From NCBI GenBank assembly GCA_008802785.1, contig VUYT01000014.1:248001-312000 (forward strand): a DNA stretch of 64,000 nt. Reading direction: 5' to 3'. Numbering within the stretch: position 1 is the first letter of the stretch; every line of letters begins with the position of its first letter. The stretch is from Symmetrospora coprosmae (lineage: Eukaryota; Basidiomycota; Cystobasidiomycetes; Symmetrosporaceae). Of the stretch, positions 46,201 through 57,152 are shown in pieces. Both the position numbers and the translations under genes were made by a program. The notes beneath the pieces were generated by a model. It saw only the letters and a program-made list of their open reading frames with translations. It was not told the DNA's origin and ran no database searches.

Positions 46201-48717
46201 CATGCGGGAGACGGAAGCATTCTACTTCACTCTGAAAGAGCAGACGGCACGGTCGTGGCAGTCTGGGAGAGAGTCGAGGCGGAGAATGTAGCGACTCTGC
46301 GGGAGGTGATGGAGAGTCTGATGGCCAAGCGGCATTTCAGTTTCAGAAGGATCCCCATCACAGCCGAAGGGTTCGTCGGACTCCCCTGGGGACGACTATC
46401 TGATGAGAGCTGACACACCTACCTTCACGGCGCCACCAGACCGCCCAACTTTGCAGACATTGCCGAACTCGTTGAAGTGGTCTCGCTTTCGCCGCTCGGC
46501 CATTCCGTCATTGTCAACTGCCAGCTAGGACGCGGACGCTCAACCCTCGTCTCGATCATGCTTGCCCTCTTCCGGCGCTGGCTTGTCGCAGGGGGAAAGC
46601 AGCGTGTCTTTGCCGAAGCTCCGGCAAAGCCTGTCAAAACACTTGCATACGCAGTGATTAACAACCTCATCCGAGTCATCCGAAATGGGCGAGAGATCAA
46701 GATGCACGTTGATTCCGCGATCCAGCAATGCGCAGGCGTCTTCAATCTGCTCGACTCGATCGAGGACGCTCGCCAAGAGGCCGAGGATACCTCTGACCAG
46801 AAGATCAAGGACAGCAAGACGCGTCGGGGCCTCGACGATCTTAGGCGCTACTTCCTGCTGGTCCTCTTTGCGGCTTGGCTCAACCAGGCCTCTGGGGACG
46901 ATGTGCAGGCGCTCCGAGACGAGCGGTCGTTCAAGCAATTCGTTCGGGACAATCCGGTATTCGACACCATTCACAAAGAGATCGACGCTGCGGGTGCGGG
47001 GGCGCTGATCCCTCTAGGAGGATCATCGCTCGGCGAAGGGGTAGCTTCTGACGAAGTCGAGGGCGTCGTCGCGAGAAGGAATGGCCGCATCCTGTCAGCA
47101 TCCACGATTCTCAAGTCGTACGTGTGCTCCTTGCTCTCGCTCACTCGCTCACTTTAAGCACTTGGCTCATGCTTCGAATATGACAGCGACTTCTTCTCCA
47201 ATCTCCAAAAGCTATCCCTGCCGGACCGGGTGGAAGGCGCGCCAAACTATCGGCACACGTCACTGTACATCCCCATGGGTGAAGGGACAGATGAGCACGA
47301 GCGCGATATCAAGTCGGTATATGGAACGGGCATGCCTTCGCGAGAAGGCCTGCAGCGCGCCTTGGAACGGATGGGCGCCAGCAAGGAAGGCTCAACCTGG
47401 GTGTATTGGACCCTGATGCGCGAGGAGCCGGTCATCTTTGTCCGAGGTCGTCCTGTGCGTACATGCTCGGCTTTGAGGTTGGACACAAAAAGCCAGCCCT
47501 TGACCTTCTTCTTCCCTTGCCAGCACGTCCTCCGCTTGCTGGCTATGCCACTCGAAAATGTCATCACGACAGGCGTTACAGCCGAGAGTGTCGAAGGGCA
47601 AGAGAGCGCGCTCAAGATGGACGTTTTGCGGGAAGCTCAGAAGAACGACGGACGTTTGCTCCTCCACGACGAGACGGACGACGGTAACGGCCGCTTCACT
47701 GTGACGGCGCAGTGGGAGGAGGGCATCACGGCCGAGGATATCTTGACGCCTGCCGACGTATATCAGAAGATGGTCGACGAGGGCTACAGGGTCAACTACG
47801 CCCGACTGCCAGTGACGGATGAGCAGGCGCCCATTCCGATGGTCTTTGCTCGGCTGGAGGAGCGGGTCGAGGAAGCCTTGCAGCATTCGGAAGTGGCCAT
47901 GGCCTTCAACTGTCAGATGGGCCGTGGCCGAACGACGAGCGCCATGGTAGCGGCCATGCTTGTCGCGAGCATCCTCCACCCTCCGCTTGACCATGCACAG
48001 ACACCCAATGAGGTTTCTCCCTTCTCGGGCGCAGCCCCACCCGATGAAACATTCGCCATCAGGGAAATACAGGACCCTTATCTCAACGGAGAATACAAGA
48101 TCATTCTGCAAATGCTTTCGGTGCTACAGCATGGCAAGCAGGCCAAGCGTCTAGCGGACGCAGCCATCGATCAGTGCGTACCTCGCAGTGGCGATGTATG
48201 GTGCCAATGTCAGAAAACTGATGCGTCATCCACGCCCCTCTTCCTCTAGATGTGAGGCAGTACAGAACCTCAGAAAGGCAGTTCATTCATACAAGGTCCA
48301 GTACGAGGCGGCCGAGAAGGGTTCTTCGAAGCGCGAGAAGGTTGGCAATCTCGCCTTCAATTACCTCTACAGGTGCGTACACGGATTACTCGTGCTACCT
48401 GCTATCTAAGGTTGACGAGTCTGAACACATTGACAGATACGGCACCCTGATCGCATTCGCCAATTACCTCCTGGAGAAGCGGAGCGCAATGACCGGCGCC
48501 ATGTCTTCCTCCTTCTCGCTCTTTACCGGCGGCAACGGTGATGAGCAACAGCAAGACTTCCCTTCGTGTGCGTGTCGGCCTCGTGGTCCAGGCTTTTACT
48601 GGTCCAGGCTTTTGACATTTGCGTCTGACCTCGCCTCCATTCCTTTGTCCAGTCACGCAATACCTCAACCGCAAGCCAGAAATTGATAATCTGCTCAAAC
48701 GACGCAACTTAGACTGA
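43261..48717 (+). CDS. Paladin-like triple phosphatase-domain protein, 1525 aa
   Basis: Thirteen exons: 43261..44114, 44197..44279, 44345..44445, 44508..45093, 45174..45376, 45470..46068, 46134..46370, 46440..47117, 47187..47454, 47524..48173, 48250..48372, 48437..48567, 48653..48717. After a 160-residue Ser/Gln-rich start there are three tandem units, each with a strand 'G..L....ILK.D', a 'REEP(V/L)V(Y/F)I.G.P.VLR' block and a Cys-x5-Arg loop: 'FNCGVGVVRTT', 'VNCQLGRGRST', 'FNCQMGRGRTT'. This is the PALD1/paladin family, related to Cys-based inositol-polyphosphate (phytase-like) phosphatases. Enzyme activity is not certain for the family. Units two and three are separated by long helical stretches ('AYAVINNLIRVIRNG'; 'GEYKIILQMLSVL'). 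Unit two carries a His/Gly run (AHAHGHAHGHGHASK). Confidence 0.9.
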
Positions 48718-48979
48718 AGTAGCATAGTTTCAATAGTGTGGTAGGCACCGGGCGTAATCAGGGCGAGGAAACCGACAGGGGCGATGCCCGCCCACTTTGC
48801 TCGTGGCCGACTGCCCTACTAACGTGTAGATCCTGCTCATATGAGTATGAGCTACATTGTACTTGACTTCAACGCCATGTGCCTGTGCAACTAATGCGCA
48901 GATCCGCAGCTATACATTTGGGAAGTACACCAGTCACGTCAGCGTTCGTCAGCTTCAGAGCTCTCCCTCTGGCTAGAGC

Positions 48980-49927
48980 TCACCTCCCGCAACTCGTGCA
49001 ACCCTCGAGCTTCACGATATTCAGCCAAGTTCCGTCCTTCTCGCCCGCCCGAATGCGCTCCCTGACGCGCATGAGTGCTTTGCCCAGCTTGTTCTCTCCC
49101 CATTCCGCCTCCTTGCCCTCAGCCTCATTCGCGTCAAAGCCAATGCCCCACTGCGGCCAGGACCACGAAGTCTCAGCAAGAGCCCCGTGAGAACGCAGAA
49201 AAGGTGGAGAACGCACAATGCGGTCGTTCGGCGATGCCTCCACAAGCATGCGGTCGCCTGTATTCAGCAGGATGCGACCCAGTTTCTCGTCACTGAACTT
49301 CAAGAAGTTGCCCCTTTCCACCACATTGTCACACCCTGCATCCCAGATCTGGCGAAGCATAGAAGTGTCAGCGGCAGCGTCTCTCACGCTTCCACGTAAG
49401 CACGGCTGGCCGCAGCTTACCGCCTGGTTGAAGTTCTTGACCTGGCGTCCGAGCGTCTTGGCCTCTGCCGGCGTGGTTGCTGTCATGATGCGCTCGGCCG
49501 TCTCGGTGTCCTTCATGAGGTGCGCCTTCATTGCCATCATGTACTGGAACAAGAGCGCATCAGCTTTCAAGCCTGTCCTCCTGCGGCCATAAACGGACGC
49601 ATGCTGACCTGCTCTGACGTGGTGAAATGTGCATTGCCAAGGGCGGGCTCGTCAAACTCGGACGGGTACCACTGCTGGAAGCAGTCCTCTGGGTGGCCAG
49701 TGTCGTACCCGAAGAAGTAGACTGCCTTGTCTTCGAAGGTCGCACAGATAGCTACTCAGCCTGCGAGCTCAGGAGGGTGGCGAGTGCAGCGAGGCGCTGG
49801 ACGCACCAGTAATCTTTGGAGGCAACTTGGCGGCATCAAGGGTGCGCTGGCTCATGTTGGGCGCCGGCCCGACGTTGACCTCGCCAGAGTCGGTGTAAGT
49901 AACAGGAGCAGCCGTCGCGGTCGACAT
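48980..49927 (-). CDS. NADAR (YbiA/DUF1768) domain protein, 229 aa
   Basis: Five exons: 49927..49807, 49751..49609, 49543..49421, 49348..49217, 49150..48980; all frames close. Signature: 'AVYFFGYDTGHPEDCFQQWY', 'FTTSEQYMMAMKAHLM', 'LGRQVKNFNQAIWDAG', 'VVERGNFLKFS', 'LLNTGDRMLVEASPNDRIWG' and 'LGKALMRVRERI'. NADAR proteins include YbiA, an N-glycosidase acting on reactive riboflavin intermediates, and ADP-ribosyl-related hydrolases. The Glu of 'TSEQ' and the Trp/Asp of 'SPNDRIWGIG' are the conserved pocket residues. Cytosolic; no targeting signal. About 55 N-terminal residues are extra and of low complexity. Confidence 0.88.
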
Positions 49928-50312
49928 CTTGCAGATTACTCGCCGAGGTGCGGCAGGTACGAGGACGCGGTAGTACAGCCAGATACCAGGTGGGTCAGAA
50001 GAGACTGGAGTGATTGGAGCAGAAGAGGTGGTGAAACGTGATGGCAGTGCAGACTGGCACGAAGGCAAGAAGGGAATAGAGAACATGGAAGCGCTGAGGA
50101 AGCTGGTCTCGGCCTAATGTGGAGACAGGCGCCCGCACGTGACGCGGATCTCGGCGGGAGGATTACGGCCGCGGCCTTCTTGCCTGTATGAGCTCGAAGA
50201 CTGGCCTATACGTGCAGAAGGCTACGTACAGCGTGCGCAATCGAGTAGCATTGACTGTTGGGTTGATCGTGTCTCCGAACAGCCCCGGAGAACCAACTCC
50301 TCATGAGGTACC
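49928..50312. other. Intergenic region, 385 bp
   Basis: Promoter of the NADAR gene and 3' flank of the SET-domain gene. No coding or RNA feature supported. Confidence 0.5.
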
Positions 50313-52488
50313 TCACGCCCGCCGCTTCTTCCTCCCAGCCGCCGATACGCCCAAGAGCTGGTCCTCCTCCCGCTGCCGCTTCTTCTCCTCCCTCTGCTCC
50401 TTCTTACTCAGAACGCGCGGCTTCTCCGGCAGTGCGTCGGCTGAGAGGGCGGCAGGGGCAGAGGCGGTCACGTCGCCCATATCAACATCTGCGTCTGCGG
50501 TCTTCCCCGTAGAAGCTCCGAGACTCATGAGTGCTGCCGGGGTTGGTTGTGTGAGGAACGAGTAGGAAGGCCGCGGAGGCAGCTTCGCATCAAGCGCGGC
50601 GATGATGCTGCGCAAGATGCGCATCTCGCCGTGGCGGACAACCACGGCGTGTCGCTTCCGTGTCGAGGAGGCGCCGGACGAGGGCTGCCGTAGGTACGCC
50701 GCATCATCCTACAATTGCATAGACAGTCAGCGACCATCCGCGTATTGTCGAGGGCGCGAGACTTGACTCGCCTCGAACGAGTGTGGGTACTGGAGCTGTC
50801 TTGAAATGAATACCTCTCGCGCAATGCCTAGCAGGGAGTCCATATCGTCCTTGATGGCCTTCTTCGATACGCGCCCGCGCTTCTTCATCTTGGCAAAGGC
50901 TGCATCGTCTGCGTGAAAGACAGCGATGCAGCATAGGAGCTGCTCTAGCTCACCCTCGTGGTCGTCGAGGGTGAATGCGTACGTGCTGGGACCCAATTGG
51001 CAGGAATGATACACGGAAGATGGCGGCGAGAGAGGGACCTGTTTTAGCGCTGCTACATTGAGGCCCTCGCAAGAACGAAAATGAATGCCTACGCACTCGT
51101 CCAGATCTGCCTCAAGCAGAAACTCAATCCTCTCCTCACGGGTCACTGTTTGCTTCCTCTCTGACTGCTTGCCCTTGTACCTCTTCTCGTGCATGGCCAG
51201 ACTGCGTTGCAGTACGGCCGTCGTCTCTACAGTTGACGCGACGAGGTCCGCCGTGACCTCCACGACGTCCGCTGGGTTCTCCTCGTCCGTGTGCCCGTAC
51301 CGGCGCAGCAGATCGGAGTTTGGCGGGTCGCCGTACACGTTCCAGATCTGCTCCCCCTGCCGGATCGCCCGCGTTGCTTGCATGGCGAGCCGCTCGGGCT
51401 CGTAGAAGAGGCGGGCGTTGTCGCACCCGTGCCGGGCGTTCAGCATGTCGGCCCACGGCACCATGGCGATGTGCGACACGCTCTCTTCGTCGTCCTCATC
51501 CTCGTCCTCGTCCTCGCTGTCACCGTCGCTCTGACCTTCCTCGTCTGAACCTGCGTTCGCATCGGCCATCGGCGTGCCGGTAAGCGAGCTACCCTGCGCG
51601 CCCGCTTGGCTTGCGCCGCTGATGTTCATGGCACTGCCGTCCCCCGCTGCCTCTCCTTCGCCTTCCCCCTCGCTATCCTCATTCGCCTCCTCGGCGCCCT
51701 CCTCGACGTGAAAGCTTCGACTCAGGACCAGGCTGCCCATGGTGTTGTACAGAGCCTCCGAGTAGTATGCAAATCCTGGATCATGGCCAAACACGTCCGG
51801 CCGGGCGGCGACCAGGGGCCGGACGAGCTCGTGGTAGTCTGCTAGCGCTTGCGCTTTCCCGATCTTCTCTAAGCGGCGCAAACACCACAGAAGGCAGATG
51901 AGATCTCGTCTGGTTAGGCTGGTACCTACCTCCGTTGAAGGAGGGCCACGAGGCAGGACCGGCATGGCTGTGCGTACGCGAACTCACCAACGATTGTGGA
52001 GCCTCTCAGCTCGCGCAGCTCCTCTTCTGACCAGAACATGAGCGAGTCGAACACGGTTGGCATGATGTCAAAGTATGGTCTCCAGCGCGAGTCTGGCTGA
52101 CGGGCCTCCCACATCATTGTGAGGATGAGCGGGGTCCAGTTCCTGAGTGAGGACCGCTCAGCTTCGGTCAGGAGGGAAGCGAGCTGCGAGTTGGACGTGT
52201 TGAGAAGGAGGGAGCGCGGGATGGAGAAGAGGACCTCGTCGGGCTGTTTGGTAGATGGCAGACGGCGGGCGCGCAAGCGAGAGGGAAGGCAGGGGTCAGT
52301 CGACGGAGCAGGCCAAGAAGGACGAGCGTGTGTAATGGCGTGTCGCGCACAGCAATGTCTCGGAGTGCGATGGCGCCGCGACCCATCCCGGGGAACTGTG
52401 TCAAAGCGATGGCATCGCTCTGCTCGCCGTGCTGCTTGAACCAGTCCACGAAGCGGGCTGCAACAGCATCGTTACGGGAAGCGGTCAT
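50313..52488 (-). CDS. SET-domain lysine methyltransferase, Rkm4/SETD6-like, ~628 aa
   Basis: Four exons: 52488..52351, 52243..51988, 51868..50772, 50708..50313. Split SET domain with Rubis-subs-bind region: 'FPGMGRGAIALRDIA' (opening G-x-G turn), 'LFSIPRSLLLNT', 'VPWADMLNARHGCDNARLFY' (N-H motif variant: NAR-H), 'IRQGEQIWNVYGDPPNSDLL' with the conserved Tyr. These match ribosomal-protein lysine methyltransferases of the Rkm4/SETD6 group, which use SAM; yeast Rkm4 modifies Rpl42. An acidic insert (~60 residues, Glu/Asp/Ser) interrupts the domain. The last intron seems to use either a GC donor (after 50772) or a weak GTCTCG donor 9 bp further; both keep frame. The C-terminus is basic (KKEQREEKKRQREED), nuclear-type. 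Confidence 0.86.
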
Positions 52489-53173
52489 CTGATGCGTGTG
52501 TGATGCTCGTGCTGTTGTTGCGGGTCAGCAGTAGAACTGCGAATGCAGAGCTGCTCGCGGAGACTCTCTCGACCCAAAAAACGTGCGCGCACTTCAGAAC
52601 GAAAAGCATTTCGAGCCCCGAGTCCTTGGGCGCCTCGCTCTCACTGCAACGCTAGACAGGACACAGTGAGGCTGAGCAGCCAGCTGCAGGTGGGTTCATC
52701 TCGTCGTTGCTCTGCTACCTTCATATTGCTCCTTCCCCTGGATCGTCTCCCCCTCCTGCCGGGTGTGATTGGGCACGTGCATGATGGTGCGGTGCTCTAC
52801 TCGAGTACGGGCGAGTTGGCTGCGAATGCTGGCGGCGGACAGATTGCCATCTCCTGCTCGCCAATATCATGTTACAGTCACTCCGCTTGTTGTATTGCGC
52901 AGACACCTGACAGATTTCTCAGCAGTGCGGTACGAGTACCGTACAGTATCCAACCACGCACACGTCAGGCCTCGATCGCTGCCTGCGCCGGGGGCTGGAC
53001 TCCCCACTCTCTTGCCTGTTCGGGCGGGCCGCCCGCTTGCTCGCTCGCTGGCTGCTGGCTGCTGCTCCCCGCGTGCGACTATAGGACTCTCCTGACACCT
53101 CTTCGCTCGCTTCCATCCATATACACACATACTGTAGTCGCACAACAGAGCATAGTACTGCACACTCGCAGCA
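52489..53173. promoter_or_regulatory. Divergent promoter region, 0.69 kb
   Basis: Between divergent SET-domain and retropepsin-like-fold genes. A short tandem gctg/gctc run lies at about 53036-53067. No gene supported. Confidence 0.4.
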
Positions 53174-54602
53174 ATGACGGTCCTCAACATCATCGCAGGC
53201 GGCGCTCCTGCCTTCTCGCTCAAGCACAAGGGTGGGTGACCCCAAGTCCCCGCCCGGTCCCAGCGCAGACCAAGAAGAGCTTAGTCGCTGACACTGATAG
53301 ACCGTCGTGTGTGCAATCAAATCAACCGCACAGACTCTGACTCGGCCGCCAGCATCAAGCAGCGCGCAGTCAAGAAGCTCCAGCTCGAGGGCCCCACCTC
53401 CGAGATCACAGCCGCCTACGAGTGGCATATGGTCCGCTACTCGCTCGACGATGGTGAGCGGCGAGCGACGACATAGCATGCTGCTCGTGCTGTTTTGAGA
53501 GCGAGCGTCGTCGTACCCGTGTTGACATGATTGATTGAAACGGGGGGTTGGCTCCATCAGAGGACGACTACGACATCTTCACCTCGCGCGCGTCGAGCCT
53601 GCCCGAGGTCTCGATCTACCTCTCTGGCTCGAGCATCCCACCCGTCGAGCGGCACCCTGCTCCCGGGACGCGCGCCCACAACGCCTTCAGCCCCACGATG
53701 CGCAGCGCAATCGAAGGGCACAGCGGCAACAGCAACAGCAGCACGAGCTACGACAGCCAGAGCATGTACAGCAGCGCGAGCCGCAGCCCGGCCAGCAAAG
53801 CCACCAGCATCCACCTCATTGCCACCTCGGACGGCTCCAACGCCGACCAGGACGACGACGAGTCCAACGGCCACAGCAACAGGAACGGCGCAGACAACGC
53901 TACCCTCGGCGGCAAGAGCTTCAAGAGCACCAGGAGCACAAAGTCCACAAAGACCTTGCAGGAGAGAGCAATCGAGACGGGCGTCCCCGTGCACAAGCTC
54001 GCTTTCAACGAGTTCCACAATCAGGTACGTGCGGAGGTGGAGGTGGAGGCGGAGAGAGCGTAGCGAGCGCCGCGCATCTCTTATAGCAGCGGCGAGACAT
54101 GAAGCCCTAGAGCTAACGCCAGCACCCAACACAGCTCGGTGTTCGGACCTTCATTGGCTCGATTGGCCCTATCGAGAACGTCCGCATGATGGTAAGTGGA
54201 GTAGCTCCGTCTTTCGCGCAGCCTCGAGCGCTGCTGATCCCTAAGCTTGCACGCCCTCAGATGAAGCCAGGCCACCGCCACTGCTACATGGCGCGCGAGT
54301 TTGCGCTCCAGCACGGGTTCATCCCAAAGGACGCCGCTCCCGGATTCTACGGGTTCAGCGGCATCACAAACCTTGGGTCCTGGCCGATCAAGGTCGGCGA
54401 GCGCGTCGTCGAGCTGCAGGTCATGCTTGTCGAGAATAGCTACTTCCCCGTCATTCTCGGCCGCTCGTTCATGGAGAAGCGAAAGATCCAGACCGACAGC
54501 CTCGACGCGACCAACGTCCGCGCTATGGACGTCGGAGAGACCATCCCGTGCGACATTGTCGTCGTCCGATCGGCAGACGGAAACGCCGTCACCATCAGCT
54601 AG
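53174..54602 (+). CDS. Unrecognised protein with possible retropepsin-like fold, 357 aa
   Basis: Five exons: 53174..53231, 53301..53453, 53561..54024, 54135..54191, 54261..54602; phases agree. N-terminal part: 'LNIIAGGAPAFSLKHKDRR' and a structured segment with 'AAYEWHMVRYSLDDEDDYD'; middle: Ser/Asn/Asp-rich disorder; C-terminal ~140 residues: 'RTFIGSIGPIENVRM', 'AREFALQHGFIP', 'GFSGITNLGSWPIKV', 'VMLVENSYFPVILGRSFMEK', 'PCDIVVVRSADGN'. The last part has the rhythm of retropepsin-like domains (a helix with 'A..FA..HG' and the late 'vILGrsF'), but I see no clear Asp-Ser/Thr-Gly site, so protease activity is doubtful. It is an intron-rich, single-copy-looking host gene, not a mobile element. 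Function unknown. Confidence 0.7.
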
Positions 54603-54990
54603 GCGCGAGTGCAATGCGTGTATAGATCAAGCCGAGCGTATCTTTGGAGGGAAGGAAGCAGTCTACCCCTGTCGATACCCGTCTTCCGCGCATCATTGGC
54701 TGTCCTTCTCTCTCCATTCCCTCCGCCTACATCGAAGGCTCATACATGTAAATGCGTACCGTACCGTCCTCTATTCTGTCTATACAACTTCGAAATAAGA
54801 GCGCAGACTTCGACCTACGCACGACACTCCGCCCCAATACCTGAACCTGACGTCCATTTACACAGCCAATGCTGCTGCGGGCTCGAAAGGAGTTGCTAGT
54901 CTTGATACGTAGCGCACATCCGAGGCTTGACCGAGGGAGACAGAAGACACTATCGCTACAGAGGTATACGCTACCAGGCCGGGATGTGCC
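54603..54990. other. Convergent intergenic region, 388 bp
   Basis: 3' flanks of the two converging genes. No feature supported. Confidence 0.5.
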
Positions 54991-56239
54991 CTATAGACGG
55001 CCTAGCATCGGGTTCAGCGACGAGTCCATGTCTCCATCTTTGTCGCACAAGTCCACCACTATCGGCTGATACTCCTTGATGCCCCACAGTCTAGGCCTCG
55101 CGAAGGTCCCCGCGTTTGCCGCATTCACGTACACCGTCCCCGTCGGTATTCCGTCCCCCTCCTCGCCCTCGGTGAGCATCGGCATGATCTCCATCTTGGA
55201 CTCTTCCGACCCATCGTCGACGACGACACCCCTGTCTTCGTGGATGTGTCCCCAGACGTGCAGCCTCGGCCTGATCTGCGCCGTGCGTGCGCGCAGGCGG
55301 TCGCACCCGACATGGCGGCTGTCGCGGGCGATGCGATCGAGGATGCCGTACGGGGGCCCGTGCGAGACGAGCATGTCCGTGTCGTCGGGGATGCCCGCGT
55401 ACAGCTGCGTCGACGCGGGTCCGCGCGGGACGTTGAACGCCATGCTGCAGAACGCGGCCGACCAGGGACTGCCCCAGATCCGCCAGGAGCCCGTGCCGGG
55501 CGTGCTGCGGGGCACGCAGAGCAAGGCGTCCTTCAGGTAGACGAGGTTCGCGGCGCGCGCTGTCGCGGAGTCAAGGATTGCCAGTGCGTTCTCGTAGATT
55601 TCGCTGCGGAGAGGCGCACCGACTGCGTTCGCTTCACTCGAGCCCGATGTAGCCGTCTGCTTGTCACTTCTCCGTCGAGATTGCCGGTGTTTCTTGCTGT
55701 CGCCGGACCCATTGCTGCCGTTGCGACGATACTGCTCGTATCGCGCGAGATCAGCCAGGAGGGTATCCTCATCAAGGCAGTGGTCGTGCTAGCGATTGTC
55801 GTCGGTCATGTATCAGGGCGCGTGTTTCTGCGGGCCTTCGGAGGATATCGCAAGGCAGCTCACATTGCCTGCGATCATGACCTTGTGCGGGTGTGGCAAC
55901 GCCGACAGCCAGTCGACGGTGACTTGCAGCTCTTCTGTCGTTCCATGTTCCTGCACGATGGGCTGTCAGTCAGGTTGTGAAGACGACAGAGAGAGAGCAC
56001 GCGAAAGCAATGCCGCTGCGTTTCGGACGCACAGTCAGGTCGCCGGCGTGGATCAGGACGTCTCCATCGGGCACGGGGTAGGTATGCGTGTGCGAGTCGC
56101 TGAGCAGGACAAAGCGGGTGTACCCTTGTCGCTTCGCAGGGAGAGTGTGAGTCATGGGCCGCATGTGGATGATCTGACGAGGGGTGCCATCTGCACTGCG
56201 GTGGACGTCCGCATTGGTGTTGGAGGATGTGTTCGTCAT
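54991..56239 (-). CDS. Metallophosphoesterase, MPPED-like, 363 aa
   Basis: Three exons: 56239..56033, 55950..55864, 55788..54991. Calcineurin-like metal motifs in order: 'FVLLSDSHTHTYPV' (D-x-H), 'DVLIHAGDLT' (GD), 'KVMIAGNHDHCLDE' (GNHD, restored across the intron), 'MLVSHGPPYGILD' (H) and 'LHVWGHIHEDRG' (GH-x-H). This order and spacing fit the UPF0046/MPPED1-MPPED2 branch, which hydrolyses cyclic nucleotides or phosphodiesters in vitro; physiological substrate unknown. A ~45-residue basic/Ser insert lies between GNHD and the later motifs. The frame is open well upstream of 56239, but the ATG there follows a good context and starts close to the domain. Confidence 0.88.
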
Positions 56240-57152
56240 CGCGGCAGCTTGGACGAGTCTAGCGCGCAAGGACGACGGAGCAGGGGGACTGTGCCCGGCC
56301 AGCTTGAAGAGGGAGAACAGAGCGGGACAGCTCGTATGTCGTTCTTGGTCGTTGAGAGCGAGTCTAGATGTGTCTTGATGGTGCAGCGTAGAGTAGAGAC
56401 CTGTCGAGGCGACCCGAGACGAACACGTGCACCCGCCCGCGTGGGATCCGACAACGCTGTGCCTGAGCTCCTTGATGTGAGATGGAGAAGAGTACGAGTA
56501 CGAGCAGACGCGGGGCATGAGCGCACAGGGTCAACAGTATGTCCACCTGCTATTCATTACAGTACTGCCTCGTCCCCCTTACATCTCGCGCCCAATTGCC
56601 TGCCCGTGTGAGCATCTTGCCGCCACTGAGCTTGGGACACCACTGGCAGGCCAGGGCAGTTGAGCGACAACGGAGAACGGAGGACGGAGAACGGAGAACG
56701 CGGAGGGTCCAAGCGAGCACGTATTATACTCGCATCATACGTGTGCCCGTACTCTTCCTTCAAGATCCCTCTGGTCGGCCATCTCTGCAATATCACCATA
56801 TCACCATTTCAGCAGCATCAGCGTCACTGAACGCCTCGGATGGACAACCTCGTCGCGTCGCCTTTCCTCTCGCTCCGACTCGACCCTCCAACAGCTCGCC
56901 CGTCGCAGGATGCCCTCATACGCGCTCTCCAGGAGTGTACCCGCTTCCGGTGAGGGCATCCTATCTGTGTACACATATACTGCTTGTCGGCACGCACCTG
57001 GGACGCTGACGTGCAATCGTCTCGATTCTACTGCTGCGCGCTGCGGCTCATCGTTGGCCCCCTTTTGATAGACTCCATGCTGCAGAGGACTCGACTCCAC
57101 AGATTCCCCACTTCAGCAGTGTAGAGTTTGAGAATATCGGGCTCGGTGAGCG
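56240..57152. promoter_or_regulatory. Divergent promoter region, 0.9 kb
   Basis: Between the metallophosphoesterase and the RRM-MLLE gene. Contains a tandem 7-bp repeat at 56671-56706. No gene supported, although the minus strand next to the phosphoesterase start stays open. Confidence 0.45.
56671..56706. repeat. Tandem CGGARRA heptamer repeat
   Basis: About five consecutive imperfect 7-bp units (cggagaa / cggagga). Confidence 0.85.

Noticed and set aside
53557-54132. 191-codon minus-strand frame and other frames over the Ser/Asn-rich exon at 53561-54024
   Set aside because: Antisense shadows of the plus-strand exon, whose splice phases and downstream domain are coherent.
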